Shown piece after piece: positions 1-9,283 of a DNA stretch of 64,000 nt. This DNA comes from Ralstonia pickettii. GTDB taxonomy: Bacteria; Pseudomonadota; Gammaproteobacteria; Burkholderiales; Burkholderiaceae. Each line of letters begins with the position of its first letter. The first letter of the stretch is position 1. The translations under genes and the position numbers were made by a program. The stretch lies in contig NZ_MCGB01000087.1 in NCBI RefSeq assembly GCF_001699815.1, positions 62,001 through 126,000 of the forward strand, in the 5' to 3' direction. The notes under the pieces were generated by a model, which ran no database searches, had not been told where the DNA came from, and saw only the letters and a program-made list of their open reading frames with translations.

Positions 1-35
1 GCGGCGACTGGCTGCACTGCCATGAGGAGGATGGC

Positions 36-266
36 CTAGTGAGACACGGCGACCGTTCGGCGGCCGCTGGTGCGAACGTGTCCGGATGCCTTGAGTAGCG
101 CGTAGCCCTGGAGAGTCACCCGGGCATAGCAATGATCCGGGCCACGGCGCTCCAGCGTCACGAGCTGACGTTCGATGAGCGCTTCGACGTCGGCGCGGTC
201 GAGGTCGTCGGATTCGGCACCATCGTTGACGAGAAGCAAGACAGCAAATTCATGGGGACTCAGCAC
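36..266 (-). CDS. Small hypothetical protein, possible winged-helix fold
   Basis: Not recognised by name. The frame gives a 76-residue protein from a GTG at 266 (beginning MLSPHEFAVLLLV), which has GGAG six bases upstream. An earlier GTG at 299 would add 11 residues but has no ribosome binding site. The pattern of a hydrophobic helix, an acidic DDLDRADVEALIERQLV helix and a following strand pair (CYARVTLQGYALL) looks like a small winged-helix or restriction-regulator-like fold, but this is only inference from pattern. It sits alone downstream of the pga terminator. Start uncertain; coding status fairly likely because composition is protein-like and the codon pattern fits its neighbours. Confidence 0.55.
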   Translation of the reverse strand: MLSPHEFAVLLLVNDGAESDDLDRADVEALIERQLVTLERRGPDHCYARVTLQGYALLKASGHVRTSGRRTVAVSH

Positions 267-299
267 AGTCGGCTCCAGCTTGTCTGTTGGCCGTCGCAC

Positions 300-593
300 G
301 CAATCGGTGCGGGTGGGCGGGCGTGGTTTTCACTGACACCATGAGCACTGCAAGAGCCGCCGAGAACACCGGGAGAGAGCAGCTGGGTTTGCAGGAGAAG
401 CCAGCATAGGCACGTGCGCAGCCGCATTCAAGAGGGCAAATCCCGTGCGTCGTGCGAGGAGATCTGCGACCCCTTGGTCGATGGTGGTCCGCCAACCGTT
501 TGCCGTGCCGTACAGCGCACAGGCGGCAACGATTGCGCATTGCAGAAAAGTCCGCCCTCCTCCGTTTGCGCTAAGTCAATTGCACAAAAGAAT
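300..593. other. Intergenic region, no gene seen
   Basis: Between the small hypothetical gene and the pga terminator. Short frames on both strands have no plausible start or protein-like composition. The minus strand should hold the promoter of the small gene at 36-266, but no convincing -35/-10 pair was picked out by eye. Confidence 0.5.
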
Positions 594-623
594 GCGCCCC
601 GGTGACTCGCATCACCGGGGCGC
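584..623 (-). terminator. Intrinsic terminator of the pga operon
   Basis: A perfect 12-bp inverted repeat (GCGCCCCGGTGA at 594-605, TCACCGGGGCGC at 612-623) encloses a 6-base loop. On the minus strand the hairpin is followed by ATTCTTTT. It lies 25 bases past the pgaD stop codon, so it is positioned to end the pga transcript. Confidence 0.85.
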
Positions 624-647
624 TGAGCACTGCGCTCTGGGTTGACC

Positions 648-1658
648 TTACACGTCGTCGGCGACGACGTTGGCGCGGCGGCCAAAGCCATGCAGCGGGT
701 CAACGCGTTCGACGCGCTGGAGTCGCGCGTAGGGGTCGTCCAATTGTGCATGCGCACCAAATGCATGGAGTGCGCGATGGCGTTCCGTGGCACGGTCCGC
801 TGCCTGCACTGCAGCACGGCCATGCACCACGGCGGTCACGCTGCCGTAATGGCGGGCCATGCCGGGCCGAATCGCGTACGTCTGCGCCGGCGAGTCGGGC
901 GATTGCGGCTCGACCCAATCGCTGCGGCCCAGGCGGCCGCGATAGCCAAACCGGTGGAAGCCCGCGGCATCGGCTGTCACCGCATCCACAGCCTTCACGA
1001 AGTCGCGCGGTTGCTGTGCAGGCGCATCAACGCGTGCCAGCGAGGGCTCTTCGCGGTCGAGGTTCTTCAGAACGATCGCCTCGCCGACAGGGCGGGAGCC
1101 GAGCACCGGCTCGTCCGGGTTGTATTCCGGGCTGCGGGTAAACGGCGTGGGCGGTGTGGCGGTGCCGGCAGGTGCGGGGCGGCCCGCCCACTCCTGCCAC
1201 GAGCGCACGTGGGTGATATCGCCGTCATCGTCGTGGTCGACCACCAGCAGGCGCGTATTGCGCGGACGCTGCCAGGCGGGTTGCTGCTGCCCATGCAGCC
1301 CCCCACGCGACGCGCGAGCGGCAGCACCGGCGGAGGCAGCCGGCGCTGCCGGCGCACGGGCGATCTTGCGGCGAATGGCGCGGTCCAGCCGCGACAGCAC
1401 CATCCACACCACGAGCACCCCGCCCATGCCGGCGATGATGTTGCCGTACATGCGCAGTTGCTCGAACGGCAGGCCGCTCGGGCCCACGCTGCTGATGGAG
1501 TAGCCCACGTACAGGCCCAGCAGGCCCCAGATCGAGATCACGAGCACCGGCCGGAAGATGCGGAACCACAGCACGTGGTGCAAGGTACCGACGACACCCT
1601 TGTCCGAAAACGACTGTCGGATCGAGTTTCGCGAAACATCAATGACGAGCATGGTCAT
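648..1658 (-). CDS. pgaD: PgaD, poly-N-acetylglucosamine synthase auxiliary subunit, with long tail
   Basis: Small inner-membrane partner of the glycosyltransferase PgaC, needed for poly-beta-1,6-GlcNAc polymerisation; in E. coli c-di-GMP stabilises the PgaCD complex. The N-terminal part (about residues 25-95) has two hydrophobic membrane segments, as expected for PgaD. The start codon overlaps the pgaC stop (ATGA), supporting translational coupling and this start. The protein is 336 residues, roughly twice the usual PgaD length. The extra 200 or so residues are hydrophilic, begin with an Ala-rich linker (about 105-120) and have no recognised domain. Assignment rests on position after pgaC and the two membrane segments more than on overall similarity. 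Confidence 0.8.
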   Translation of the reverse strand: MTMLVIDVSRNSIRQSFSDKGVVGTLHHVLWFRIFRPVLVISIWGLLGLYVGYSISSVGPSGLPFEQLRMYGNIIAGMGGVLVVWMVLSRLDRAIRRKIARAPAAPAASAGAAARASRGGLHGQQQPAWQRPRNTRLLVVDHDDDGDITHVRSWQEWAGRPAPAGTATPPTPFTRSPEYNPDEPVLGSRPVGEAIVLKNLDREEPSLARVDAPAQQPRDFVKAVDAVTADAAGFHRFGYRGRLGRSDWVEPQSPDSPAQTYAIRPGMARHYGSVTAVVHGRAAVQAADRATERHRALHAFGAHAQLDDPYARLQRVERVDPLHGFGRRANVVADDV

Positions 1659-2938
1659 GGCGAATTCCCCTGTTGTTGTTGGATGCCCCGGTCAGGGCTG
1701 GTCCAGCGGGCACGGGCACGCGTACGCTGGAAGGCGACGGCCGGAAAGCCGACCACCGTGGTGACAAGGTTCAGGATCCAGAACGCAACCGGATACCAGA
1801 CCGTGTCGATGAAATAGCGCAGGATGTTGTCGTCGTAGCGGCGATCGATAAAGCAACCAACCAGCAACTGCAGCACACAGGTGATGAAGAGCAGCGTGCC
1901 GTGCCAGCGCGGGAGCGCTTCCATACGCCATTCGGGCGGCAGGGTAATGAAGAAACCGAGCACCGACCACGTGATGACGATCAGCATGTTGTACGCCCAC
2001 ACCACCGACAGTGCGTACTCGAAGAAGATCGGCCACATCATCGACTGCCGCAGGCTCGCCATCGCCGGCGCGTACTTGATCAGCGCCTGGATACCGCCCT
2101 TGGCCCAGCGCAGGCGCTGCTTGTACAGGCCGCGGAAGGTCTCGGGCATCAGGATCCACGACAGCGCGCGCGGCTCGTAACGGATCATCCAGCCACCCAC
2201 CTGCAGCTTCCAGCTGATGTCGATGTCTTCGGTGAGCATGTCGTTGCTCCAGTAGCCGACATCCTCGATGGCGTGCTTGCGGAACATCACGACCACGCCC
2301 GACACCGTCAGCAGCCGCCCATAGATCTGCTGCGTCCGCTTGATGAGCCCCACGATCGACGAGAATTCGCCCACCTGCATGCGACCGAGCAAGGTCGAAC
2401 GCGTGCGGATGCGCGGGTTGCCTGTCACCGCACCAATGGTCGGGTTCTCCATCAGGTGGCGGATCATCCAGGCAATCGCATCCACATCCAGGATCGAATC
2501 GCCATCAATGCACATCAGGTACTCGGCGTCGGTCACCTGCGCGGCGGTGGTGAGGCCGATCGCCTTGCCCTGGTTTGACGACTGGTGGATCACCACCAGC
2601 TGCGGGTATTCCGCAGCGAGTTCGTTCAGGCGTTCACCAGTGCGGTCGGAACTGCCGTCGTTCACGGCGATGATGTCGTAGTTCGGATACCGCATGCGCA
2701 CGAGGTGGCTGATCACCTCGCGCACGTTCGCCTCCTCGTTGTAGCAAGGCACGATGATCGACACCTTGGGGTAGCTCTTAACCCCCAGCAGCGCCAGCGG
2801 ATGCCGCACATTCTGCGTGCCCCGTTCGAGCAGGAAGTAATGCAGCAGCCCGCCGATCATCCAGAAATACGACATGAAGAACGGGTAGTAGAAGACAAAG
2901 CCGGAGATCCAGCGCTTGGCGGCGAGTGCGTCCACCAT
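1655..2938 (-). CDS. pgaC: PgaC, poly-beta-1,6-N-acetyl-D-glucosamine synthase
   Basis: Processive family 2 glycosyltransferase of the inner membrane that polymerises UDP-GlcNAc into PNAG. The 427-residue protein starts at an ATG two bases after the pgaB stop (TGAGATG). It has an N-terminal membrane helix pair, then the GT-A domain with IIVPCYNEE, the NDGSSD motif, the metal-binding GDS in CIDGDS, the TED acceptor-site motif in MLTEDIDISW, and the QRLRWAKGG motif of processive enzymes, followed by C-terminal membrane segments. All catalytic motifs are intact and the length is normal. It is fourth in the regulator-pgaABCD operon. Confidence 0.96.
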   Translation of the reverse strand: MVDALAAKRWISGFVFYYPFFMSYFWMIGGLLHYFLLERGTQNVRHPLALLGVKSYPKVSIIVPCYNEEANVREVISHLVRMRYPNYDIIAVNDGSSDRTGERLNELAAEYPQLVVIHQSSNQGKAIGLTTAAQVTDAEYLMCIDGDSILDVDAIAWMIRHLMENPTIGAVTGNPRIRTRSTLLGRMQVGEFSSIVGLIKRTQQIYGRLLTVSGVVVMFRKHAIEDVGYWSNDMLTEDIDISWKLQVGGWMIRYEPRALSWILMPETFRGLYKQRLRWAKGGIQALIKYAPAMASLRQSMMWPIFFEYALSVVWAYNMLIVITWSVLGFFITLPPEWRMEALPRWHGTLLFITCVLQLLVGCFIDRRYDDNILRYFIDTVWYPVAFWILNLVTTVVGFPAVAFQRTRARARWTSPDRGIQQQQGNSP

Positions 2939-2939
2939 C

Positions 2940-5153
2940 TCAGCCTCCCGCCTTGTTGGTGTGGGACGGCGCGGCCGCTTCCGTCGTCGCGGGCTTCTTG
3001 TCTGCAGCCGCCTCGCCGGCCTTTGGCGGCTGGCTCTGCGGCGCAGCGCTGCTGTTAAGCTTCTCGACGCTTGCCGCATTGCCGCCCGGCGGCTTGCGCG
3101 TCTCGATATACGTCTTGAGCGACATCACATCGCGCAGCACCTCGGTATCGGGCCGACCGGCAATGAAGTCATCCGGGTAGTAGCCGTAGTTGAGCGCACC
3201 GGCCGCACGCAGCGCGCGCATCTGGTCACGCAGTTCGGTCGTCGGGATCGGCTTGTCCTGGTTGCGCCAGTCCACCGCCTGCAGCTCGAAGATGGTCTTC
3301 TTCAAGCCATCCTTGTGCTTGGCCACGGCGGCGGTCAGCTTCTTCATCCAGTCCTTCGGGTCCTTGGCCTCTTCCATATACGGCATGGCTTCGAGCGCCA
3401 CGTAGTCGTACGCTTCCAGGAAGTCGTCATAGTTTTGCGCCGTCCACGTTTCAGCCTTCGGATCGAGCACCGGGCCCGAAAAGATGTTGCGCGCAGTCAG
3501 CATGTCGCGGCCGTTCTGATAGCCCTGCGCCACCGCGATCAACTCTTTCGAGAACGAGATCAGCGCAGCGGTCTTGGCCCGCGACCACTTGCGCATCAGC
3601 TCGGGCGACTGGCGGATCTGGTTGATGTCACCGGGCAGGCCCATGGCCTCGTAGGCCTTGAGCGCAGCGGGGCTGGCATCTTCGTAGTCATCGAGCACGC
3701 CATCGTCGTGGAACAGCACACCGTCGATGATCGAGTTCTTGGCCAGATCCTCATAGATGTCGCGGATCATCTGGCGCGCCTGCGGATCGAACGGTGACAG
3801 CCGTGGCGGCTTGACCGTGCCCGGCTTCTGCGGCGCACCCGGCAACGACTGCACGAGGTGCGTGGCGGCCGGGTTGTTGGCCGGCAGCTTGTACGACAGC
3901 ATCGGCAGCCAGGCGTACACCTCCACCTTGGCCCGCGTCTTCAGCTGCCACGACACGCGCGAGAACAGGTCCGCACGCACCGGCATGTGCCGGTTCGGGA
4001 AGTACACCGCGTCCACGGCGCCGTTGCCCTTCGGATCGGCGAAGGCCTGCAGGTAGACCACGCGCGGCGCGAGGTCCTTGATGCGGTCGATCAGCTTGCC
4101 GAGGTTGGCTTCCTGCTGCTTCGGGTCCGGGTCATAGATGTAATCCATGTCGACCTGCACCACCCGCTGCACAGGGTTGATCTCGCCGTGGTGGGTCACG
4201 GGCTCGCGCAGCGAACGCTCAAGATCGCCGGTGTTGGTGTCGTAGCCCATCAGGCTTCGGCGGATGGCGGTCAGCGGCACGTCGGGCGTGTTTGGGCCCG
4301 GCTCCAGCGTGAGCATGTACTTCAGGCCCACGTTGGCGGCCTCCTGGTCAAGCATCAGGTTGTGCGCGCCATACGGCCACACCACGGTCTGCACCTTGGT
4401 GCCCACGTTCTTCTGGATGATGTCAACGCTGCGCTGCAGGTCGTCGCGCACGCGCTTGCGGTACTCATCATCGGTTTCGTACCGACCCAGGTTGCGCAGG
4501 TATTCGTGCGTGCTGGCCGCCGGCATCTCGTTGCCCTGCGGGTTACCCAGCGCGCCGTGGTGCATGTCCTGCGTGTGGGTGGCGAACTCGGCCAGGCCCG
4601 AGGCCTGCATCTCGCGGATCTGGTTCCAGTTCATGAAGAAGTCCCGCGGCACGATCTGCTTGTCCGACAGCTTGATCTTCGCGCCGGGTGGGGCGTTGGT
4701 CCACTCCGTCACCAGACCGAACACTGCGGGGAACCGGAACTGCTTGAGCAGCGGGAAGACCTTCGTGTAGTGGCTTTCATAGCCGTCATCGAACGTCAGC
4801 AGGATCGGGCGCTTGGGCAGCGGCTTGCCGCCACGGCGCGCCGCATCGATCTGCGCGAGCGTGACCGGGTGGTACCCGTTGGCCTGGATCCAGCTGAACA
4901 TGTTCGTCAGCATCTTGGTATCGACGGCAAACCCGTCGGGCAGCGTCTCGAAGCTGGCGCGCAGGTTGTCGCGGATGTCGTGAAAGCACAGCACGCGGAA
5001 GGTCTTGCCGTCGTCCGGATCGGGCTTGGGCAGAAAGTCGACCTGGACGGCGGCAGCAGGGCGAACGGCGGCCACGAGTGCCAGCACCACGGCCAGGGCC
5101 ATCCAGGCGATGAATCGTCGCAATGACGGTTGTCGGAGAGCTTGCATGGGCAT
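2940..5153 (-). CDS. pgaB: PgaB, poly-beta-1,6-GlcNAc N-deacetylase
   Basis: Periplasmic enzyme that partly deacetylates PNAG, a step needed for export through PgaA. The 737-residue protein starts at an ATG overlapping the pgaA stop (TGATG) and has an N-terminal membrane/signal segment (about 12-35). The polysaccharide deacetylase domain (about 50-330) shows CFHDIRDN, the metal-binding LTFDDGYESH motif and the histidine-rich ATHTQDMHHG motif. The C-terminal half corresponds to the glycoside-hydrolase-like domain of PgaB, with YDPDPKQQEANL and FHDDGVLDDYED. The C-terminal 50 residues are Ala/Pro/Lys-rich and lower in complexity. An upstream frame extension inside pgaA was rejected. Confidence 0.95.
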   Translation of the reverse strand: MPMQALRQPSLRRFIAWMALAVVLALVAAVRPAAAVQVDFLPKPDPDDGKTFRVLCFHDIRDNLRASFETLPDGFAVDTKMLTNMFSWIQANGYHPVTLAQIDAARRGGKPLPKRPILLTFDDGYESHYTKVFPLLKQFRFPAVFGLVTEWTNAPPGAKIKLSDKQIVPRDFFMNWNQIREMQASGLAEFATHTQDMHHGALGNPQGNEMPAASTHEYLRNLGRYETDDEYRKRVRDDLQRSVDIIQKNVGTKVQTVVWPYGAHNLMLDQEAANVGLKYMLTLEPGPNTPDVPLTAIRRSLMGYDTNTGDLERSLREPVTHHGEINPVQRVVQVDMDYIYDPDPKQQEANLGKLIDRIKDLAPRVVYLQAFADPKGNGAVDAVYFPNRHMPVRADLFSRVSWQLKTRAKVEVYAWLPMLSYKLPANNPAATHLVQSLPGAPQKPGTVKPPRLSPFDPQARQMIRDIYEDLAKNSIIDGVLFHDDGVLDDYEDASPAALKAYEAMGLPGDINQIRQSPELMRKWSRAKTAALISFSKELIAVAQGYQNGRDMLTARNIFSGPVLDPKAETWTAQNYDDFLEAYDYVALEAMPYMEEAKDPKDWMKKLTAAVAKHKDGLKKTIFELQAVDWRNQDKPIPTTELRDQMRALRAAGALNYGYYPDDFIAGRPDTEVLRDVMSLKTYIETRKPPGGNAASVEKLNSSAAPQSQPPKAGEAAADKKPATTEAAAPSHTNKAGG

Positions 5154-7666
5154 CACAGCGGAATGTTGAGGTTCAGGTACAGGAACTTGCGGTTCTCGGG
5201 CTGGCCGTCGTAACGATGGCGGCCAAAGCCGATGCCGTAGGAAACCTGCGTCTTGCGATTGATCTGCCAGACATGTTCCAGCCGCGCTTCGACCATCGGG
5301 CTGTTGCCGAACGACTGCTGGTTGTACACGCCGCCAGTCAGGTACAGGCGCTGCGTGAACGACTTGTCGGCATAGCGCCAGGGCGTCCACGACCAGATGG
5401 CGGTGGCCGTTCCGCTGTAGTCGCGCGACGGCGTGAAGTAGTTCAGGCCGGTCATGGTGTTGGTGCTGGTATCGGCCCCCAGCAGCACGCCGACGGTGTG
5501 GCGCGGCGAGGTGAACACCTGCTGGTAGAAGTTCGCCGCCCAGCGCTTGCGAAGGTTGTTGTCGGTGTAACGCGACACGCCGTACGTCAACGACGCGTAG
5601 CGCGTTTCATCCCAGGTGTAGCGCACGTTCCCGCTGAGGGTCTTGCCGGTCACGCCCACCTGGTACGCCTTGTAGGGCACCTCCAGGTCATCGTTGGTGA
5701 CCATGCCCGACACCTTCCAGTGATCGCTCGGGATCCACGCGGCATCAAGCGTGCCGCCGGTCTTGCCCGCCGCACCCACCGACTGGTGCACCTCGCCATT
5801 CACTTCGACGCCGGTGTCGAACCACTGCAGGCCAGCGCCGTTGCGCACGCGGCTTTGCGATGCGCCGTCAAACTGCGCACGGCCGGCAAAATTGTGGAAG
5901 AACAGGCGGTAGTGATCGGCAAACGGGCCGCTGTAAGCCTTGGTGCTGATGCCGAATTCGTTGTTGGCGAACACTGAATTGCCCTTGTCCGCCGTGGATT
6001 CGATGATGAGCTGTGGGCTCTGATAGACGTCCAGATCCTTGCGCAGCGCGTGCACGGAGCCGTTCTCCGGAAAGCGCTCGTCCAGTCCGTTGGCGACATC
6101 CTTGGCCGTCTTCAGGTCGTCCACCGCCAGCGACGCGCGGCCATAGCCAGCCACCACGCTCAGGTCATCCGGGTGCTCGGCAAGCGCCGTCTTGTACATG
6201 TCGCGCGAGCGGTACGGCTCGGTCTGCACCATCGCGCCGTCGGCACGAGCGCTGACGAGCGAGGCGGCGAACGGCGCTTCGTGGCGCCACTTGTCCAGCT
6301 CGGCAATGCCCTGGTGCGTGCGGCCCGTCAGGATCAGGTACTGCGCTTCCAGCCGCTTGATGCGCGAGTAATCGGGGTTGGGCGTGCCGGCTTCCGGCGC
6401 CAGGCGCACGTATTCCGGGTTGTCCGCCTTCATCTTGTCGAGCAGCGCGCGGGCGTCTTCAAAGCGGCCCGTATCCAGCATGGCGTAGAACAGGCCTTCC
6501 TGAACGTCACCGGTTTCGATTTCGCCGGGGCTCGCATCCTTGAGCGCACGGGCGTAGGCATCGGCAGCCTTGTCGGGCGTATCGAGATACGCATACGCAT
6601 CACCTGCGGCCACACGCGTGTACGCTGGCACCTTGCCCGCCTGCGACATGGACTGGTAGCGCTTGACGGCGTCTTTCATGCGCCCGCGCGAGGCCAGAGC
6701 CACCACTTCATCGGCCACAATCTCCTGGCGGAACTCTGCGTTCTCTGGCGTATCGGGCACCTTCTTGAGCAGCACCTCGATCTCGGCCACGGCCTGATCG
6801 ATGATGACGAAGCGTTCCGGCCCGTTGATGACCTTCAACTGCTGGCGCCCCCAGCGGATGCGCTGTGCGGCGGCCGCATGGTCGACGTGCCACGATTCGC
6901 TCTCCTTGAACCAGTCCGGGTGCTCGCGCAGATGCTCTTGCGCCAGCGTGGCTGCGCCCTCGCGCGACTCCCGCATGACCTCATCGTGAAAGGCCTGGCG
7001 GTCGGTCGGCATCGGGCCGACAGGCGCGTTGTCGGGGGCATTGCCGGCGGCATGTGTGGCGGCGGCATTGGCGGCTTCCGGCGACACCTGTAGCGGTTCC
7101 AGGGCACCCGGACCCTGAGCGCTCGGGCCCGACGGCATGGCCGGCGCCCGTGCCGCCGGTTCCGGTGTCGGAGCGCCCGGCGGCAGGATCACCGTAGGCG
7201 ACGGCGGTGCAGACGGAGGCGCCGGGGGGGCTGCCTGGCCAGCAGGCATCGACGATGCGGGGGCCTGCGTGGTTGCCGCGGGCGATGTCGTGACGGACGA
7301 CTCTGCGGGCGGCACCGCCTGTTGTGCAACCAGCAGCGTGCTGGCCGGAGACACCGGCAGATCGTCACCGCCGACGATGACGGTGGTAGATGCAGAGGTG
7401 GCCGGGCCCTTGCCCGCCGCGTCGGCCAACTGCGTGTCGATCAGGCGACGCGTGGCCGCGCTGGAAGCAGCGTCGGTCGCGGCGTGCGCGATCATGGGCA
7501 CCGTACCGACCACCACAACGGTGGCGGCAGCAATTGCGCAGCGGCGGGGATGCCATGCCACAGCCGCGCGGGTGCGCTCGGCTGGCAGGCTCCAGGAGAG
7601 TGGCTCGTGGGGTGTCATTGTTGTCATGTCCAGTGGGCGGCCCGTGCAGGCGCACGTCATCCGCAT
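5153..7666 (-). CDS. pgaA: PgaA, PNAG export outer-membrane porin
   Basis: Outer-membrane exporter with a periplasmic TPR superhelix and a C-terminal 16-strand barrel. The 837-residue frame has a positively charged start, a hydrophobic signal-like segment around 45-62 (AIAAATVVVVGTVPMIAHA), then a Pro/Ala-rich low-complexity stretch (about 90-200), TPR-like helical repeats (about 215-520, for example GDAYAYLDTPDKAADAYARA) and a barrel ending in the terminal motif YLNLNIPL. The low-complexity segment is longer than in E. coli PgaA. The start is uncertain: alternatives in frame lie at 7627 and 7618, and none has a good ribosome binding site. It follows the LuxR-type regulator by 25 bases, so it is probably cotranscribed. 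Confidence 0.93.
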   Translation of the reverse strand: MRMTCACTGRPLDMTTMTPHEPLSWSLPAERTRAAVAWHPRRCAIAAATVVVVGTVPMIAHAATDAASSAATRRLIDTQLADAAGKGPATSASTTVIVGGDDLPVSPASTLLVAQQAVPPAESSVTTSPAATTQAPASSMPAGQAAPPAPPSAPPSPTVILPPGAPTPEPAARAPAMPSGPSAQGPGALEPLQVSPEAANAAATHAAGNAPDNAPVGPMPTDRQAFHDEVMRESREGAATLAQEHLREHPDWFKESESWHVDHAAAAQRIRWGRQQLKVINGPERFVIIDQAVAEIEVLLKKVPDTPENAEFRQEIVADEVVALASRGRMKDAVKRYQSMSQAGKVPAYTRVAAGDAYAYLDTPDKAADAYARALKDASPGEIETGDVQEGLFYAMLDTGRFEDARALLDKMKADNPEYVRLAPEAGTPNPDYSRIKRLEAQYLILTGRTHQGIAELDKWRHEAPFAASLVSARADGAMVQTEPYRSRDMYKTALAEHPDDLSVVAGYGRASLAVDDLKTAKDVANGLDERFPENGSVHALRKDLDVYQSPQLIIESTADKGNSVFANNEFGISTKAYSGPFADHYRLFFHNFAGRAQFDGASQSRVRNGAGLQWFDTGVEVNGEVHQSVGAAGKTGGTLDAAWIPSDHWKVSGMVTNDDLEVPYKAYQVGVTGKTLSGNVRYTWDETRYASLTYGVSRYTDNNLRKRWAANFYQQVFTSPRHTVGVLLGADTSTNTMTGLNYFTPSRDYSGTATAIWSWTPWRYADKSFTQRLYLTGGVYNQQSFGNSPMVEARLEHVWQINRKTQVSYGIGFGRHRYDGQPENRKFLYLNLNIPL

Positions 7667-7691
7667 TGCATGAAGAGGTGCCTGGGCTGCG

Positions 7692-8705
7692 TCAGCCGAG
7701 GCGGGCCGTACCGTTGGCGGTGCGCACCGGGGCGCGCATCGGCTTGGCAGGAGCTACACCGCCGGTCACGCCGCCAAAGGCCCGCGTCATGGCGGCCCAG
7801 CGGGATTCGGCGCCCAGTTCAGTGACCGATGCGTTCACCGATGCATTCGTCCGCTCGGGCGCCCCCATCTGGGGGGAGGAAGACGCCATCACCGCGTCTC
7901 GGGCCGGTGCGCTGGCCTGGAGCGGAGTCGGTGTGCGTGCAGCGGTTTGCACGAACAGGTCTGCGTCTTGTGCATCGCCAGACACCTGGACCGATGTCTG
8001 TGCAGATGCAGCGCCGATGGTGGCGGCAGCCCCGCCCTGCAGTTCCAGCGGAATCCCCAGGCGCATGGCGGCGTACACGGCCTCGCTCTTGTTGCGCACG
8101 TTCAGGCGTCGATACAGCGTGCACGCGTGCGTCTTGACGGTGGCTTCCGAAATGCCCAGCAGGCGACCGACACCCTTGACGGAGTGGCCGCGCGACAGCA
8201 ACACGAGCACTTCGTACTGTCGCAGCGAAACATTCAGCCGCTGCGCCGCTTCGGACGCCTCCATCGAGAGCATCGGCAAGGCCGCGCTGGCCGCACGTGG
8301 CATCAGCGCCGGATACGACTGGCCGCCGGCCAGCACGAGCCGCAGCATGGCCAGCAAGACTTCCTGCGGTTGCGATTTGGCGCAGTAAGCGTCCACACCG
8401 CACGTCATGGCAACGTGCGCCTCGTCGGCAGACAGGCTGGCCGCGAGCAGCACCACCCGGCTGGCCTCGCTGCTGTCGATGGCCTCGCGCAATTGGGCAG
8501 CGAGTTGGCCGGCGTCAGTCGGGCCATCGGCCTCGTCCAAACCGATGACGAGCAGGTCGGCGCGTTCATCGCAAGCATGCAGTTCGCCAGGGACGCCAGC
8601 GGGCAATGCCGGGGCGATGACCTCCAGGCCGAGGGTGGGATGCGCGAGCAACTGCGCAAGTCCGGCTCGTAGCAACGGATGATTCTCCAGCAGGACTGCT
8701 TTCAT
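7692..8705 (-). CDS. LuxR/NarL-family response regulator with atypical receiver, first gene of pga operon
   Basis: The 337-residue protein starts at ATG 8705, preceded by GAGGAAACC, a good ribosome binding site. Residues 1-125 follow a receiver fold, but the acidic pocket is E7-N8 where two Asp residues are usual, and the phosphorylated Asp is not clear: the DLLVIGLDE stretch places Asp two positions late. The conserved Lys is present in YCAKSQ. Residues about 165-230 are a LuxR-type helix-turn-helix (QYEVLVLLSRGHSVKGVGRLLG, then SEATVKTHACTLYRRL). A low-complexity Ala/Thr-rich tail of about 100 residues follows. It lies directly upstream of pgaA, so local control of PNAG synthesis is the obvious inference. 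It may act without phosphorylation. Confidence 0.85.
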   Translation of the reverse strand: MKAVLLENHPLLRAGLAQLLAHPTLGLEVIAPALPAGVPGELHACDERADLLVIGLDEADGPTDAGQLAAQLREAIDSSEASRVVLLAASLSADEAHVAMTCGVDAYCAKSQPQEVLLAMLRLVLAGGQSYPALMPRAASAALPMLSMEASEAAQRLNVSLRQYEVLVLLSRGHSVKGVGRLLGISEATVKTHACTLYRRLNVRNKSEAVYAAMRLGIPLELQGGAAATIGAASAQTSVQVSGDAQDADLFVQTAARTPTPLQASAPARDAVMASSSPQMGAPERTNASVNASVTELGAESRWAAMTRAFGGVTGGVAPAKPMRAPVRTANGTARLG

Positions 8706-9283
8706 GGTTTCCTCGTTTTCTTGTGAAGCGATTCCGGTCAAGCGCGCACACGCCTGCAGCTGCGAGCGAGCACGCATATGACCGTCGAAACCCCGGGACC
8801 GTCCAAAAGAAGCGCCCTGCCGCCGGCGATGTGCCGGCTCTGGAGAAGCGAAGTGCGAATGCCGTGGGGACCGTGGGGACCAATCCGGTTCCGGATTCGC
8901 TTATTGGAAAAACCTGTCTGCATGTGGCGGAACTGCCTTGCACATACAGAGTGACCGCAGGACATAGAGCAAGCATCGGGCCACCTACGTGCAGCGCAAC
9001 ATCTGCTTACACTTGGAGCACAAATGACGTCGTGCAGAGGGCGGTGGAAACCCACTGTGGCAAAGGATTGGCGGCCAGCAGCAGCGATTGGTGCGACGCC
9101 GCAAATCCACTCCATTTCTGTAACGATTTGGTTACGAATCGGAGGCGTGTGACGACAGGCCGGATCATCCCGCCGGTTGTCCACTGAACGTTTTTACAAC
9201 CTGTTTTAAAACTTACCGAGTGAGCGCCGCATTCGCCACATCATTGGCGGGACCGCAGGCGGATAGATGACCGATGCGCCTCT
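8706..9283. other. Intergenic region, probable pga promoter region
   Basis: This stretch of 578 bases is lower in GC toward 9100-9240 and holds no convincing gene on either strand. It should contain the promoter of the regulator-pga operon (minus strand). Visible dyads are GTAAC-N6-GTTAC at 9120-9135 and GTTTTAAAAC at 9204-9213. Neither is assigned to a known regulator. Confidence 0.5.

Noticed and set aside
642-1817. Open frame of 391 codons on the plus strand across pgaD/pgaC
   Set aside because: It lies antisense to two clearly conserved genes, is rich in Arg/His/Gly as GC-rich shadow frames are, and has no ribosome binding site or recognisable motif.
3858-5126. Open frame of 422 codons antisense to pgaB
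   Set aside because: Composition (Val/His/Arg rich) is that of a mirror frame; the opposite strand encodes an intact PgaB.
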